A stretch of 64,000 nt of DNA. Source: an uncultured Bacteroidales bacterium (lineage in GTDB: Bacteria > Bacteroidota > Bacteroidia > Bacteroidales > Bacteroidaceae). The notes below the pieces were generated by a model. The model worked only from the letters and a program-made list of their open reading frames with translations, made no database searches and had not been told where the DNA came from. Below are positions 54,766-63,925 of the stretch, in pieces. Both the position numbers and the translations under genes were made by a program. Location of the stretch: contig CADCBO010000004.1 of the NCBI GenBank assembly GCA_902799685.1, positions 145,867-209,866 of the forward strand, read 5' to 3'. Positions within the stretch are counted from its first letter, which is position 1. Each line of letters begins with the position of its first letter.

Positions 54766-57700
54766 ATGAGAATACGTTCTTCTGTAATTGTCTTATTCTG
54801 TGCCTTGTGCTGCATGGTGTCAGCTCAGGATTATGTTGATTTGGGACTGAGTGTAAAATGGTGTACCGTGAATACAGGCATTACTGCCGACAGGCCGGTA
54901 GGCTGGTATTACCGCTGGCCCGATGCAATGGCCATAAAGACTACCGACGCCAGCCGTATGGGCACCAAAGCCGAGTGGGATGAACTGCGTGAATACTGCA
55001 CCTGGAAATGGAAAGTTCAGGACGGCATAGGCGGTTATCTGGTAACAAGCAAGATAAAAGGATATACAAACCGCAGCATATTCCTGCCCGCCGCAGGATG
55101 GTTGCAGGACGGCAAACTTATGCAGGTAGGCACTTATGCCTCATACTGGTGCTCCACCCCGGGTGTCCAGCCTGACAATGGGGCCGCGTATGGTTTCAAT
55201 TTCCAGCGTGGAGCCAATGAGTGGCACAGCGAGAACCGTGAATCGGAACAGTCGGTGCGTATGGTGATGCCGTTGTCCGGTAAAGAGGTGTCCAGTATCT
55301 CCCTGGAAACAACCAAACTCACTTTGCAGCAGGGCACAGGTACCAGGCTGAACGTGACAATGGGAAAGCGTGACGTGAACAGCGCCTGTACCTGGAAATC
55401 TTCCGATGAAAACGTAATAAAAGTCATTGAAGACGGTCTGCTTGTGGCTGCCGGCCCGGGCAGTTGCAAGGTCATGGCAACCGCATACGGAAAGACTGCT
55501 GAATGCAGTATAACCGTAGCTCCTCATAAATCTGAATATGTGGATTTGGGACTGAGCGTGCTGTGGGCCACAGCCAATTTGGGAGCATCGGCCCCGGAGA
55601 GTTACGGTGATTATTACGCCTGGGCTGAGATTGAGCCCAAGGAGTTCTTCTCTTGGGGCACCTACCGTTACTCCTCATTCACGACTGAAGAAGGTATGGA
55701 TAAATACACCACCGATGGTCTGTCACATCAGTATCTTAAAGCCGACAACCTTAACCGTCTTGAGCCAACCGATGATGCCGCCACCGTAATGTTGGGTGAT
55801 AATTGGCGCATGCCTACTACTGATGAGTTTGCCGAGTTGGTATCAAACTGCACATTTGATACCGCTACCGTAAACGGTGTAGCCGGAATACGTTTCACAA
55901 GCCAGGTTCCCGGGTTTGAGCAACGCAGCATATTCATTCCGTATTCAGGCTATATGAACGGCAATGAACCCATAGATAAAGGTAAGCAGCTTTCTCTTTG
56001 GACATCGATAGCAGGCAGGGGTACCAGAGGAAGCTGTTTCAGCACCTCAGCTTCAGTAAACGGTATTATGATGATGGATGAAATGTCACCGATCGAGGTG
56101 CTGGAAATGGCCTTAAGATACCAGTCTAACAGTTTAGAAAGCAGATTCATTGGAATGAATATACGTCCCGTGCGCGCTCTTAACGATGATATGTTTACAT
56201 CACTGTCTTTATCAGAAGAACACCTGGATTTGAATTATGGTGAGATTCGCAATATAAACGCTGTGATGATGCCGTCGGGACGCCCCATCAAGCCCACCTC
56301 AATCTCTTGGAGTTCATCGGCTCCGGATATCGTATCAACAAATGATGACGGATCTGTTACCGCAATAGGTCAGGGTGAATGCATCATTACCGCAGAGAGT
56401 GATGGCCGTAAGACGCAGATGACGGTAAAGGTAACATTGCCTGTACCCGATGCTGTTGACCTGGGACTCAGCGTCAAGTGGGCATCGGCCAATCTGGGCG
56501 CATCAAAGCCTGATGAAGCAGGCGGATATTTTGCCTGGGGCGAGACTGCGCCAAAGGCCGGCGTTTATGACGGCAAAAAATACAAGTTCGGCGAGTATAC
56601 CAATCAGATGACCAAGTATAATTTCTCTACTGTGTTAAGTAGTACTCTCAGGTCAATTGTAGAATACAGTCCGCAGGATTGCAAGGAGACTCTTGATCCT
56701 GAAGATGATGCCGCAGCCGTGTTGCTGGGCGGAGGCTGGCGCATGCCTACAGCCGATGAATTGTGGGAACTCAAGACCAAATGTACCTGGAAACGGTTGA
56801 CAATTGTTATAGACAGCACTGAATCATACGTTGAAAGACGCCTTTTGGGGTATCTGATAACCAGTAATGTCCCGGGATATGAGGCCAACAGCATATTCCT
56901 TCCAGCGGCAGGCTATATAAGTGATTATGCCAGTTTTTCTTCTGAGGGCGGATTGGTAAGTAATAAGGGATATGAATTATGTTACTGGACATCAACACTT
57001 GGACAGTCAATAGGTGGTGGTGACAGAAGATGGAATGGTTACACAATAAGACCGGTATTGGATGATAATCCGGCCGGAAACAAGCCGGAAATTGCTCCTG
57101 ATCCGGTAAAACCACCCAAGCGTAATGTCATGGTAGATCTGGGTTTAAGCGTGCTTTGGGCTGACTGTAATGTGGGTGCCGACAGTCCTGAGGAGGCTGG
57201 CGCACGTTTTGCCTGGGGTGAAACTGCCCCCAAGACATACTACTCAGACTATAACTACAAGTACAAGAAGAACTACGATAATATGTATTGGTGGTATTTC
57301 AAATATTCTGTGGGTGACCAGTATGACGAAGCACCGTTCATAGACGGCAAGAAGAGGCTTGAAATTGCTGATGATGCCGCTCGTGCAAACTGGGGCGGCA
57401 AATGGAGAACACCCACCAAGGAGGAGTATGTAGAGCTGTTTGAGAAATGTGAGTGGACTGAAACTACAATGAACGGAGTAGGCGGATTCCTGATAACAAG
57501 TAAAGTACCAGGCTATACTTCAAACTCCATATTCATGCCGTACACTTGCCCCGATGACGTTATTGGAGACTCATGGCGTGACAATAATTCAGAATATATG
57601 ACATCCGACTTGGGTTCCAGAGGCTCCAACCTGTGCGTTGACATGGAAATCAGTAAATCTAAATTCGGGACTTCAGATGAGGTAGACTTGGGGCTTGGAA

Positions 57701-57774
57701 GTATGTCAAAGATACACATTACATCAAGAAACAGGAACAACGACTACCTGTTGCGTGCAGTATGTGACAAGTGA
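54766..57774 (+). CDS. Large secreted protein with four FISUMP and two Big_2 domains
   Basis: A 1002-residue exported protein. The signal peptide is MRIRSSVIVLFCALCCMVSA (cleaved near 20, no lipobox). The domain order is FISUMP 1 (about 22-165, divergent), Big_2 (about 175-253), FISUMP 2 (about 257-472), Big_2 (about 477-558), FISUMP 3 (about 562-765) and FISUMP 4 (about 788-1002). Each FISUMP unit begins VDLGLSV(K/L)WA with GD/GGYFAWGE, and each Big_2 has WxSSDxxV-type strands. The start at 54766 follows the promoter and is far better than the upstream frame. The DUF4419 gene follows by 20 nt. Function unknown. Confidence 0.82.
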   Translation: MRIRSSVIVLFCALCCMVSAQDYVDLGLSVKWCTVNTGITADRPVGWYYRWPDAMAIKTTDASRMGTKAEWDELREYCTWKWKVQDGIGGYLVTSKIKGYTNRSIFLPAAGWLQDGKLMQVGTYASYWCSTPGVQPDNGAAYGFNFQRGANEWHSENRESEQSVRMVMPLSGKEVSSISLETTKLTLQQGTGTRLNVTMGKRDVNSACTWKSSDENVIKVIEDGLLVAAGPGSCKVMATAYGKTAECSITVAPHKSEYVDLGLSVLWATANLGASAPESYGDYYAWAEIEPKEFFSWGTYRYSSFTTEEGMDKYTTDGLSHQYLKADNLNRLEPTDDAATVMLGDNWRMPTTDEFAELVSNCTFDTATVNGVAGIRFTSQVPGFEQRSIFIPYSGYMNGNEPIDKGKQLSLWTSIAGRGTRGSCFSTSASVNGIMMMDEMSPIEVLEMALRYQSNSLESRFIGMNIRPVRALNDDMFTSLSLSEEHLDLNYGEIRNINAVMMPSGRPIKPTSISWSSSAPDIVSTNDDGSVTAIGQGECIITAESDGRKTQMTVKVTLPVPDAVDLGLSVKWASANLGASKPDEAGGYFAWGETAPKAGVYDGKKYKFGEYTNQMTKYNFSTVLSSTLRSIVEYSPQDCKETLDPEDDAAAVLLGGGWRMPTADELWELKTKCTWKRLTIVIDSTESYVERRLLGYLITSNVPGYEANSIFLPAAGYISDYASFSSEGGLVSNKGYELCYWTSTLGQSIGGGDRRWNGYTIRPVLDDNPAGNKPEIAPDPVKPPKRNVMVDLGLSVLWADCNVGADSPEEAGARFAWGETAPKTYYSDYNYKYKKNYDNMYWWYFKYSVGDQYDEAPFIDGKKRLEIADDAARANWGGKWRTPTKEEYVELFEKCEWTETTMNGVGGFLITSKVPGYTSNSIFMPYTCPDDVIGDSWRDNNSEYMTSDLGSRGSNLCVDMEISKSKFGTSDEVDLGLGSMSKIHITSRNRNNDYLLRAVCDK

Positions 57775-57794
57775 AAACTATAAAGACTACAGAT

Positions 57795-59255
57795 ATGAGA
57801 ACTATCAGATTTTGTTTAGTATTGTTTGCAGGAATTCTGGTTGTATCGGGCGTGCAGGCCAAGAAGAAGGATATCCTGAGCAAGGAAAAAGGCAGCATAA
57901 CATTCCGTGTTGACCCTGACCTGCCTGAACCTACGGGCGAAAGCTTGAGCATGAAGATGAACAGTAGCGAAGAGCTTGTAAGTGAGATACTTGACCAGAG
58001 TGAAATCCGCGGTGAGGATCAGAGGGTCGTGGCATGGGGTATAAGTGGTGAAAGATATGCCTTATATGGAAAGAACCCCTTCTTTAAGGGCATGATTGAT
58101 GCGTTTGCCGATCACCGCCCTGTGGTACTCACCCCCGATGCCATCTGGTTCCTTATCAGCCAGGGATTCGCGCATTGGGTGAATGACAACCCTGAGGAGT
58201 TGCGTGACCTGTTTGTGGACCACGAGGGCAAGATAGACCTTATAGTGCAGAGCAACAAGAAACTGTTGAGCGAAAAGGTGGATTGGGAGGCCATAGTGAA
58301 TGGTTTTTACGAGCAGATACGTGACAACACCAAAGGCGATATTGCCGATATCATATCGGAACCATTCTCTACAACGGGTGTAAACGAGCACATGGTGTCA
58401 CAGATTGCTCTCATGGAGGCATGCAAGTCATACTTTGACTACATTGTGATGTATGCGTCTTGCGGTATACCAAGCGTGACTCTTAAGGGCACCCCTGATG
58501 ACTGGCAATCAGTTCTGGACCGTACCCGCAAGCTGCGGGCATACGGAGTAGACTGGTGGGTAGATGACCTGGAACCCATACTTGAGGAGTTTGTAAAGGC
58601 ATCGAAAGGCAAGCCCGATACTGAGTTTTGGCGCAGCATAGTAAAGAAATACCGCCCGGGAGATGTGCGTGGACTAAGTTGCGGTATGGATATGGGTTCA
58701 ACCAAGTTTGACGGCTGGTTCCTCAAGTTCCTGCCGTATGATGAGCAGGGACGCACCCCGGCCGAGGTCAATATGGATCACAACATGCAGCCCGAGATGG
58801 TCAGAACTGAGTACAAGTACATAATATTCAATGACTTTACCGGTGAGGTGGAGAAGACAATGATGATGGAGTTCTGGGCCGGAATAGTAGGCATGGAGGT
58901 AGATCCTGAGACCTACGCCATGACTCCTAAAATGGGATGGTTCACCCGCATAGGCAAGACTGAGGAGGAGCTGCTTGAAGAATTCAAGGAAAAAGACCAG
59001 GGCGACGGATTCTCGGACGGACTCATGCTCAAAGTGAACAAGGTACCCGATATAATCCGCAAGATGGGCCGAATTAACAAACTTTCCCTGCGTTTTGTAG
59101 GCAAGGTTGTCATTCCTGATTGGATGGACAGCAAGGATATCGGCTCACTTGAGATATACGGTTCCATGACCCGCGATGAGGAGGAGGCACTGAGAAAACG
59201 ATTCCCAAAAGCCCGCATCAACGGCCGTACCCTCATTGATGATGATGAAGACTAA
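57795..59255 (+). CDS. DUF4419 secreted protein
   Basis: A 486-residue protein with a signal peptide (MRTIRFCLVLFAGILVVSGV, cleaved after QA). The rest matches DUF4419: KNPFFKGMIDAFADHRPVVL and DAIWFLISQGFAHWVNDNPE early, then FDYIVMYASCGIPSVTLKG. A GTG at 57771 would overlap the previous stop but places eight residues before the signal, so 57795 is preferred. It closely follows the large FISUMP gene, suggesting joint expression. Its last 23 bp overlap birA on the other strand. No catalytic motif is known to me. Confidence 0.8.
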   Translation: MRTIRFCLVLFAGILVVSGVQAKKKDILSKEKGSITFRVDPDLPEPTGESLSMKMNSSEELVSEILDQSEIRGEDQRVVAWGISGERYALYGKNPFFKGMIDAFADHRPVVLTPDAIWFLISQGFAHWVNDNPEELRDLFVDHEGKIDLIVQSNKKLLSEKVDWEAIVNGFYEQIRDNTKGDIADIISEPFSTTGVNEHMVSQIALMEACKSYFDYIVMYASCGIPSVTLKGTPDDWQSVLDRTRKLRAYGVDWWVDDLEPILEEFVKASKGKPDTEFWRSIVKKYRPGDVRGLSCGMDMGSTKFDGWFLKFLPYDEQGRTPAEVNMDHNMQPEMVRTEYKYIIFNDFTGEVEKTMMMEFWAGIVGMEVDPETYAMTPKMGWFTRIGKTEEELLEEFKEKDQGDGFSDGLMLKVNKVPDIIRKMGRINKLSLRFVGKVVIPDWMDSKDIGSLEIYGSMTRDEEEALRKRFPKARINGRTLIDDDED

Positions 59256-60000
59256 ACTGCACCTGCTTGAATTCATATACCCGGTGCTCACCGCTGCGGG
59301 TCTGTAGCATCAGACAACCATCGGGGCGAATGCCCTCTATGCAGGCATCAAACTCTCCTTGTGCATCACGGAACTTATGATACCCTTCACGGCGGTACAG
59401 TCGGCTACGGTAAAGCTTATCCACGCCGGCCCGCTGTTCAGGGGTATCAAGTTCCATATAACCAATGAAACGGTCAACTATATCCTTAAGCAGAGACTCC
59501 AGATCAAACTCACGTCCGGTTATGTTCTTGAGTGAGATTGGGTTGGGAGCATCGCTCAGGAACACCTCCTGGTTCACGTCAAGCCCTACGCCTGCAACAG
59601 TATCAAGAATGGAATCACCCTGCAGGGTGTTCTCAATCAGAATACCGGCTATCTTGAAGTCATTCCAATAGACGTCATTTGACCATTTGACCGATACACC
59701 CGATGCAAATTCCGGACCGATTGCTGCAATAACGCCATCCGATACGGCAAGAGCAATAGCCTCCGATATGTAGAACTGCTCCTGCACCTTAATCCCCTTG
59801 GGATGCGCAAGGATACTGAACAGCAGGTTCTTGCCCTGCTCAGACTCCCAGGTATTGCCCTTCTGTCCGCGTCCGGCCGTCTGGAAATCGGCCACCGCAA
59901 CCTCATAATCATAGGCGGAATCACCGCCGTTAAGTTCACGCAGATAGGTGTTTGTTGAACCTATGCTGTCACTTCTGTGCCACTTAATCTTACTCATCAT
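59233..60000 (-). CDS. birA: Biotin--[acetyl-CoA-carboxylase] ligase
   Basis: A 255-residue biotin-protein ligase that attaches biotin to carboxylase carrier domains. It lacks the N-terminal HTH of repressor-type BirA, so it acts only as an enzyme. Signature segments are DSIGSTNTYL, GRGQKGNTWESEQGKNLLFS and VSVKWSNDVYWNDFKIAGIL. Two adjacent ATGs (60000 and 59997) are possible; the first overlaps the yraN stop by 4 nt. The 3' end overlaps the DUF4419 gene. Confidence 0.93.
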   Translation of the reverse strand: MMSKIKWHRSDSIGSTNTYLRELNGGDSAYDYEVAVADFQTAGRGQKGNTWESEQGKNLLFSILAHPKGIKVQEQFYISEAIALAVSDGVIAAIGPEFASGVSVKWSNDVYWNDFKIAGILIENTLQGDSILDTVAGVGLDVNQEVFLSDAPNPISLKNITGREFDLESLLKDIVDRFIGYMELDTPEQRAGVDKLYRSRLYRREGYHKFRDAQGEFDACIEGIRPDGCLMLQTRSGEHRVYEFKQVQFSLHHHQ

Positions 60001-60362
60001 TCCACCGGCGGAAAAAACGCCTGCTCTATATGTTCAACCTTAAAATCTCCATCCTCTATGCTGATGGAAACTATATCAAACCTGACATCCATATCAACCT
60101 GCCTGAATCTGATATATGCATCGGCCGAATTGACAATACGCCGTATCTTTCGGTCATCCACAAATGTCCACGGATCACCATACTCCGTGCTGGTACGCGT
60201 CTTGACCTCGACAAACACTATCGTAGAGTCTTTTGTCACAATCAGGTCCAGTTCCTTGTGGCCGCATCGCCAGTTACGGTCCAGTACGGTGTAACCGTGT
60301 TCCTCAAGATATCGGGCGGCTATATCTTCGCCTTCACGCCCCAGAATAAGGTGTTTTGCCAT
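59997..60362 (-). CDS. yraN: YraN-family putative endonuclease
   Basis: A 121-residue UPF0102 protein with a Holliday-junction-resolvase/restriction-endonuclease fold. The family segments are GREGEDIAARYLEEHGYTVL and ELDLIVTKDSTIVFVEVKTR, with E and D/E-x-K spacing typical of that fold. It is translationally coupled with birA (ATGA-type overlap). Activity in vivo is uncertain for the family. Confidence 0.9.
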   Translation of the reverse strand: MAKHLILGREGEDIAARYLEEHGYTVLDRNWRCGHKELDLIVTKDSTIVFVEVKTRTSTEYGDPWTFVDDRKIRRIVNSADAYIRFRQVDMDVRFDIVSISIEDGDFKVEHIEQAFFPPVE

Positions 60363-60431
60363 GAATGTCAGTGTTTATAGTGCAAAAGTAGTCAGTTTGT
60401 TGAGTAATTTTAATAACTTCGTACCAATTTC

Positions 60432-60647
60432 ATGCCATTTATGGAGAAAAAGGGTACACAAACAAGAAAGGAGCGCTACAGCTTTCTGGTCAATCCGGAT
60501 GAAAGGCAGATGATTGAGAAATATCTGCGTAAATACAAGATCCGCAACCGCAGCCGCTGGATGCGCGAGACCCTGATGACTTTCATCATCAAAAATCTGG
60601 ATCAGGATTACCCTACTCTTTTTGACGAGCAGGAGATGCGCCGATGA
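60432..60647 (+). CDS. Small basic protein upstream of tadA
   Basis: A 71-residue charged soluble protein (YSFLVNPDERQMIEKYLRKY, then IRNRSRWMRETLMTFIIK). The layout of a beta strand followed by two helices recalls ribbon-helix-helix DNA-binding proteins, but no family is recognised. ATGs at 60432 and 60441 are both possible. It overlaps tadA by 4 nt. A TAACTTCG box (60414-60421) lies upstream, without a clear -33 box. Confidence 0.65.
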   Translation: MPFMEKKGTQTRKERYSFLVNPDERQMIEKYLRKYKIRNRSRWMRETLMTFIIKNLDQDYPTLFDEQEMRR

Positions 60648-61087
60648 CACAGGAGGAACTTGACATAAAGTTCATGAAGATGGCGCTGGATGAGGCCGCC
60701 GCGGCAGAAGCCCAGGGTGAGATTCCGGTAGGTGCCGTGGTAGTGTGCAAGGGTATGGTGATTGCCCGCGCCCACAACCTGACCGAGAGCCTGACCGATG
60801 TAACTGCCCATGCCGAGATGCAGGCAATCACTGCCGCCGCCTCTTACTTGGGTGGCAAATATCTGGACCAGTGCACCTTATACGTTACACTTGAGCCCTG
60901 CGTGATGTGCGCCGGTGCTATCGGCTGGTCACAGCTACAGCGACTGGTCTATGGCGCATCGGACCCCAAACGCGGCTATACAATCTACGCCCCGAACGCA
61001 CTCCACCCCAAAACAGAGGTATTATCGGGCATCCTGGCCGATGAGTGCGCCGGAATAGTTCAGGAATTCTTTAGAAAGCGAAGATAA
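60644..61087 (+). CDS. tadA: tRNA adenosine deaminase TadA
   Basis: A 147-residue zinc-dependent deaminase that converts A34 to inosine in tRNA-Arg(ACG). The zinc and catalytic motif HAEMQAI and the PCVMCAGAI motif are both present, as are the family segments EIPVGAVVVCKG and NLTESLTDVTAH. The length fits. It overlaps the small upstream gene by 4 nt, and its TAA is immediately followed by the AATTGAGAATTGA word that opens the large palindrome to rsgA. Confidence 0.95.
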   Translation: MTQEELDIKFMKMALDEAAAAEAQGEIPVGAVVVCKGMVIARAHNLTESLTDVTAHAEMQAITAAASYLGGKYLDQCTLYVTLEPCVMCAGAIGWSQLQRLVYGASDPKRGYTIYAPNALHPKTEVLSGILADECAGIVQEFFRKRR

Positions 61088-61090
61088 ATT

Positions 61091-61406
61091 GAGAATTGAA
61101 TACACAATAGGGACGGTTCCTTCTGTGTTCTAGAATTCTGTGTGCGCAGAACTTTTTGGGGTATCGGTATCGGAAACCATCGCCACCCTCGGCGTGTTAG
61201 AGGGAGGGGCCTGCAGCACAATAAGATGCCCTGGAATGTAGGAGCTTGCTCATACATTTCAGGGTAGCTTGTTGGGGTGTGGGAGGGATAGCGCCGCAAG
61301 GCGCGTAGTTTCAGATACTGATACCCCAAAAAGTTCCCTTAAAATAACGCACAAAGTACACAGAAGGAACCGCCCCTATTGTGTAGCAAGTTACTGCTCA
61401 ATTCTC
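61091..61406. repeat. About 316-bp imperfect palindrome between tadA and rsgA
   Basis: The outer GAGAATTGA (61091-61099) pairs with TCAATTCTC (61398-61406). A 27-bp stem, 61102-61128 with 61358-61384, has one mismatch. A 21-bp stem, 61151-61171 with 61314-61334, has one mismatch. A central 17-bp stem, 61229-61245 with 61248-61264, has two. All share a centre near 61244. No gene is present inside. This looks like a folded mobile or REP-like element and not a simple terminator. The rsgA stop codon lies in its right edge. Confidence 0.85.
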
Positions 61407-62333
61407 TTTACGGTATTTGTCCTCGGTTTCGTCGGCCAGCATACTGAGGTAGCTGGTGTAGCGGGACAGGTAGATGGCGCCGGTCTCTACGGCGCGCTTT
61501 ACGGCGCAGTCGGGCTCGCAGGTGTGGGTGCAGTTGCCGTAGCGGCAATCGGCAGAGTGCTTGAAAATCTCGGGGAAATAGTGACTGATTTCCTCATGCT
61601 CCATATCGAAGGTGCCAAAGCCTTTTATTCCCGGGGTGTCAATTATCCAGCCGCCTTCGGGCAGCGGAAACATCTCGGAGAATGTGGTGGTGTGCATGCC
61701 GGTATCATGTTTCTCCGATATCTCCGATGTGCGCTGGTTCAGTTCCGGCAGTATGCGGTTAACAAGGGTGCTCTTCCCTACTCCCGAATTTCCCGATATA
61801 AGAGAGACCTTGTCTTTAAGCAATGCCCTAACATCATCAACGCCGGCTCCATGCAGGGCATCGCACTCCACGCATTCATATCCTATGGAGCGGTATAAAG
61901 CGGTGAGTTCATCAGCTGTTGTACGATCTTCATCGGAGAGCAGGTCCGCCTTGTTGAACACCAGCACTACGGGCACGCGGTATGCCCAGGCCGATGCCAG
62001 GAAGCGGTCTATGAATACGGTGGATGTTACGGGATGGTTTACGGTCACTACCAGCAGGCACTGGTCCAGGTTGCAGGCCAGAATGTGAGACTGCTTGGAA
62101 AGATTAGAGGAACGCCGGATAATGTAGTTCCTGCGCTCCTCTATGTTTGTTATGTATGCCGGCTCGCCGTCACGTGCCGGAGCAAACTCCACATAGTCTC
62201 CAACGGCTACGGGATTGGTGCTTTTTATACCTTTGATGCGGAACGTTCCCTTTATGCGGCACTCCTGGTCACGACCGTCATCGGTACGCACCAGGTAACT
62301 GCTGCCTGTATTCCTGATAACCAGTCCGCGCAT
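61398..62333 (-). CDS. rsgA: Ribosome small-subunit GTPase RsgA
   Basis: A 311-residue circularly permuted GTPase acting in late 30S maturation. The order is an N-terminal OB fold ([20 protein letters not shown]), then the permuted GTPase with NKADLL before [10 protein letters not shown] and DTPGIKGFG, and a C-terminal zinc region with cysteines in [14 protein letters not shown]. The length is usual. It ends in GAG AAT TGA, where the stop overlaps the edge of the large palindrome. frr lies 7 nt upstream in the same direction. Confidence 0.95.
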   Translation of the reverse strand: MRGLVIRNTGSSYLVRTDDGRDQECRIKGTFRIKGIKSTNPVAVGDYVEFAPARDGEPAYITNIEERRNYIIRRSSNLSKQSHILACNLDQCLLVVTVNHPVTSTVFIDRFLASAWAYRVPVVLVFNKADLLSDEDRTTADELTALYRSIGYECVECDALHGAGVDDVRALLKDKVSLISGNSGVGKSTLVNRILPELNQRTSEISEKHDTGMHTTTFSEMFPLPEGGWIIDTPGIKGFGTFDMEHEEISHYFPEIFKHSADCRYGNCTHTCEPDCAVKRAVETGAIYLSRYTSYLSMLADETEDKYRKEN

Positions 62334-62340
62334 CGGCAGC

Positions 62341-62901
62341 TTAAACGGTCATGATCTCTTTCTCCTTCTCGGCAAAGAGCTCGTCGGCCTTCTTAATGTA
62401 CTTGTCGTGCAGTTTCTGCAGCTTATCCTCGGCATCCTTCTCGGCATCCTCGGGCAGGCCGTCCTTCTGGGCCTTCTTAAGGGTATCGATGGTTTCACGA
62501 CGGGCGTTACGGATAGAAACCTTGGTGCTCTCGGTCACCTTACCGCTCTGCTTTACAAGGTCACGGCGGCGCTCTTCGGTAAGTGGCGGAATGGCCAGAC
62601 GGATAATCTCACCATTGTTTGTAGGCATGATTCCTACCGATGAGTCAATGATAGCCTTCTCAATAACCTTGATCATATTCTTGTCCCAAGGACGTATGGC
62701 AATGGTACGCGCATCGGGAGTGGAAAGAGCAGCCACATTGTTAAGGGCTACCATAGATCCGTATGAATCCACACGGATGTCATCCAATATACGTACATTG
62801 GCCTTACCGGCACGGATATGTGCAAATTCATCCTCCAGATGCATGATGGCCATCTCCATCTGCTCCTCAGCCTCGCTGAGACAATTGTTTACATCAAACA
62901 T
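62341..62901 (-). CDS. frr: Ribosome recycling factor
   Basis: A 186-residue RRF that, with EF-G, splits post-termination ribosomes. The N-terminus ([20 protein letters not shown]), [18 protein letters not shown] and [15 protein letters not shown] are family marks. Length is normal. It shares a transcript with rsgA (7-nt gap). A TATCTTTG box on the minus strand (62924-62931) lies just upstream and may be its -7 element. Confidence 0.97.
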   Translation of the reverse strand: MFDVNNCLSEAEEQMEMAIMHLEDEFAHIRAGKANVRILDDIRVDSYGSMVALNNVAALSTPDARTIAIRPWDKNMIKVIEKAIIDSSVGIMPTNNGEIIRLAIPPLTEERRRDLVKQSGKVTESTKVSIRNARRETIDTLKKAQKDGLPEDAEKDAEDKLQKLHDKYIKKADELFAEKEKEIMTV

Positions 62902-63015
62902 AGCTGTAACTTTTTAATTGTAGCAAAGATAGTCTATTTTTGTTCATACAACCACATATTCTTAGTAATTTTGCACCAACACTTAATTTACAGAAACCGA
63001 TAACGCATAAAAAGG

Positions 63016-63849
63016 ATGAAACGCTCAATTATCACCACTTTATTATGCACCGCAACCCTTTTTATGCCGGTTATGGCACAAACCACATGGGGGCTGCGCG
63101 GCAGCATAGGATTAGAAAAAAAAATAACCAAGGGCTTTGATGCCGCAATTGAAGCCAAATACCACCAGACCGACAATTTCAGCAAGACTGACCGCTGGAG
63201 CGTAGGCGTATCGCTGGACAAGCGTCTGTACCGCAATTTCGCCAAGACATTCAGCGTAAAAGCCTCTGTAGGCTACAAGTACCTGACCGTATATAATGAC
63301 TGGAGCACCAAATACAAAGGCGATGAAACCAACATACCCGATGACATGGAACCCCAGTATTACATAAACGGACTGCATAACTTTAACCTGAACAATTCCT
63401 ACACCGACCATCGTCATCGCGCCACAGCCGCAGTCCAGGCCGCGCTCCAAATCAGCAACTTCAAACTGACTTGGCGTGAGGCCTACCAATACACTTACAC
63501 CGACAGTGCCCAATACTCAAAAGACAAATACCGCTACAAGAATAACGCCTGGAAACCGGTAGAGACAGTAATGGACGGTAAGTCTCCATCCTGCAAACAG
63601 ATATTGCGTTCCAGGATAGGTCTGGACTATGACATACCCGGCTCCAGGTTCGAGCCGTTCATGACATATGAACTGTTCAGCAACATTGATGACAACTTCA
63701 AGATCCAAAAGTCAAGAATCACCGCAGGAACAGACTTCAACCTGAACAAGAAACACAGTTTTGAACTGGCCTACCTATGGCAGAACAATAACGATGAAGA
63801 CGAGCCAGCCGGTTCATATATCTGCATAGGCTACAAATTCAAGTTTTAG
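63016..63849 (+). CDS. DUF2490 outer-membrane protein
   Basis: A 277-residue protein with a signal peptide (MKRSIITTLLCTATLFMPVM, cleaved after AQ). The rest is a series of alternating amphipathic strands (GLRGSIGLEKKITKGFDAAI, FEPFMTYELFSNIDDNFKI) ending in a Phe after aromatic residues (CIGYKFKF), the usual C-terminal signal of outer-membrane barrels. It matches the DUF2490 family. No ligand is known. It stands alone, with tRNA-Lys following after about 76 bp. Confidence 0.83.
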   Translation: MKRSIITTLLCTATLFMPVMAQTTWGLRGSIGLEKKITKGFDAAIEAKYHQTDNFSKTDRWSVGVSLDKRLYRNFAKTFSVKASVGYKYLTVYNDWSTKYKGDETNIPDDMEPQYYINGLHNFNLNNSYTDHRHRATAAVQAALQISNFKLTWREAYQYTYTDSAQYSKDKYRYKNNAWKPVETVMDGKSPSCKQILRSRIGLDYDIPGSRFEPFMTYELFSNIDDNFKIQKSRITAGTDFNLNKKHSFELAYLWQNNNDEDEPAGSYICIGYKFKF

Positions 63850-63867
63850 GTAAAAAAACAGAAAAAG

Positions 63868-63899
63868 TTTGCCTACCTCCGCAAAAAGGCATAATTTTG
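63868..63899 (+). promoter_or_regulatory. Consensus promoter of tRNA-Lys
   Basis: TTTG (63868-63871), exactly 20 nt, TAATTTTG (63892-63899). This is a perfect match to the Bacteroidota primary sigma consensus, 26 nt before the tRNA. Confidence 0.85.
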
Positions 63900-63925
63900 C
63901 ACCCGCTTAACAGCAATTAGAGGTA

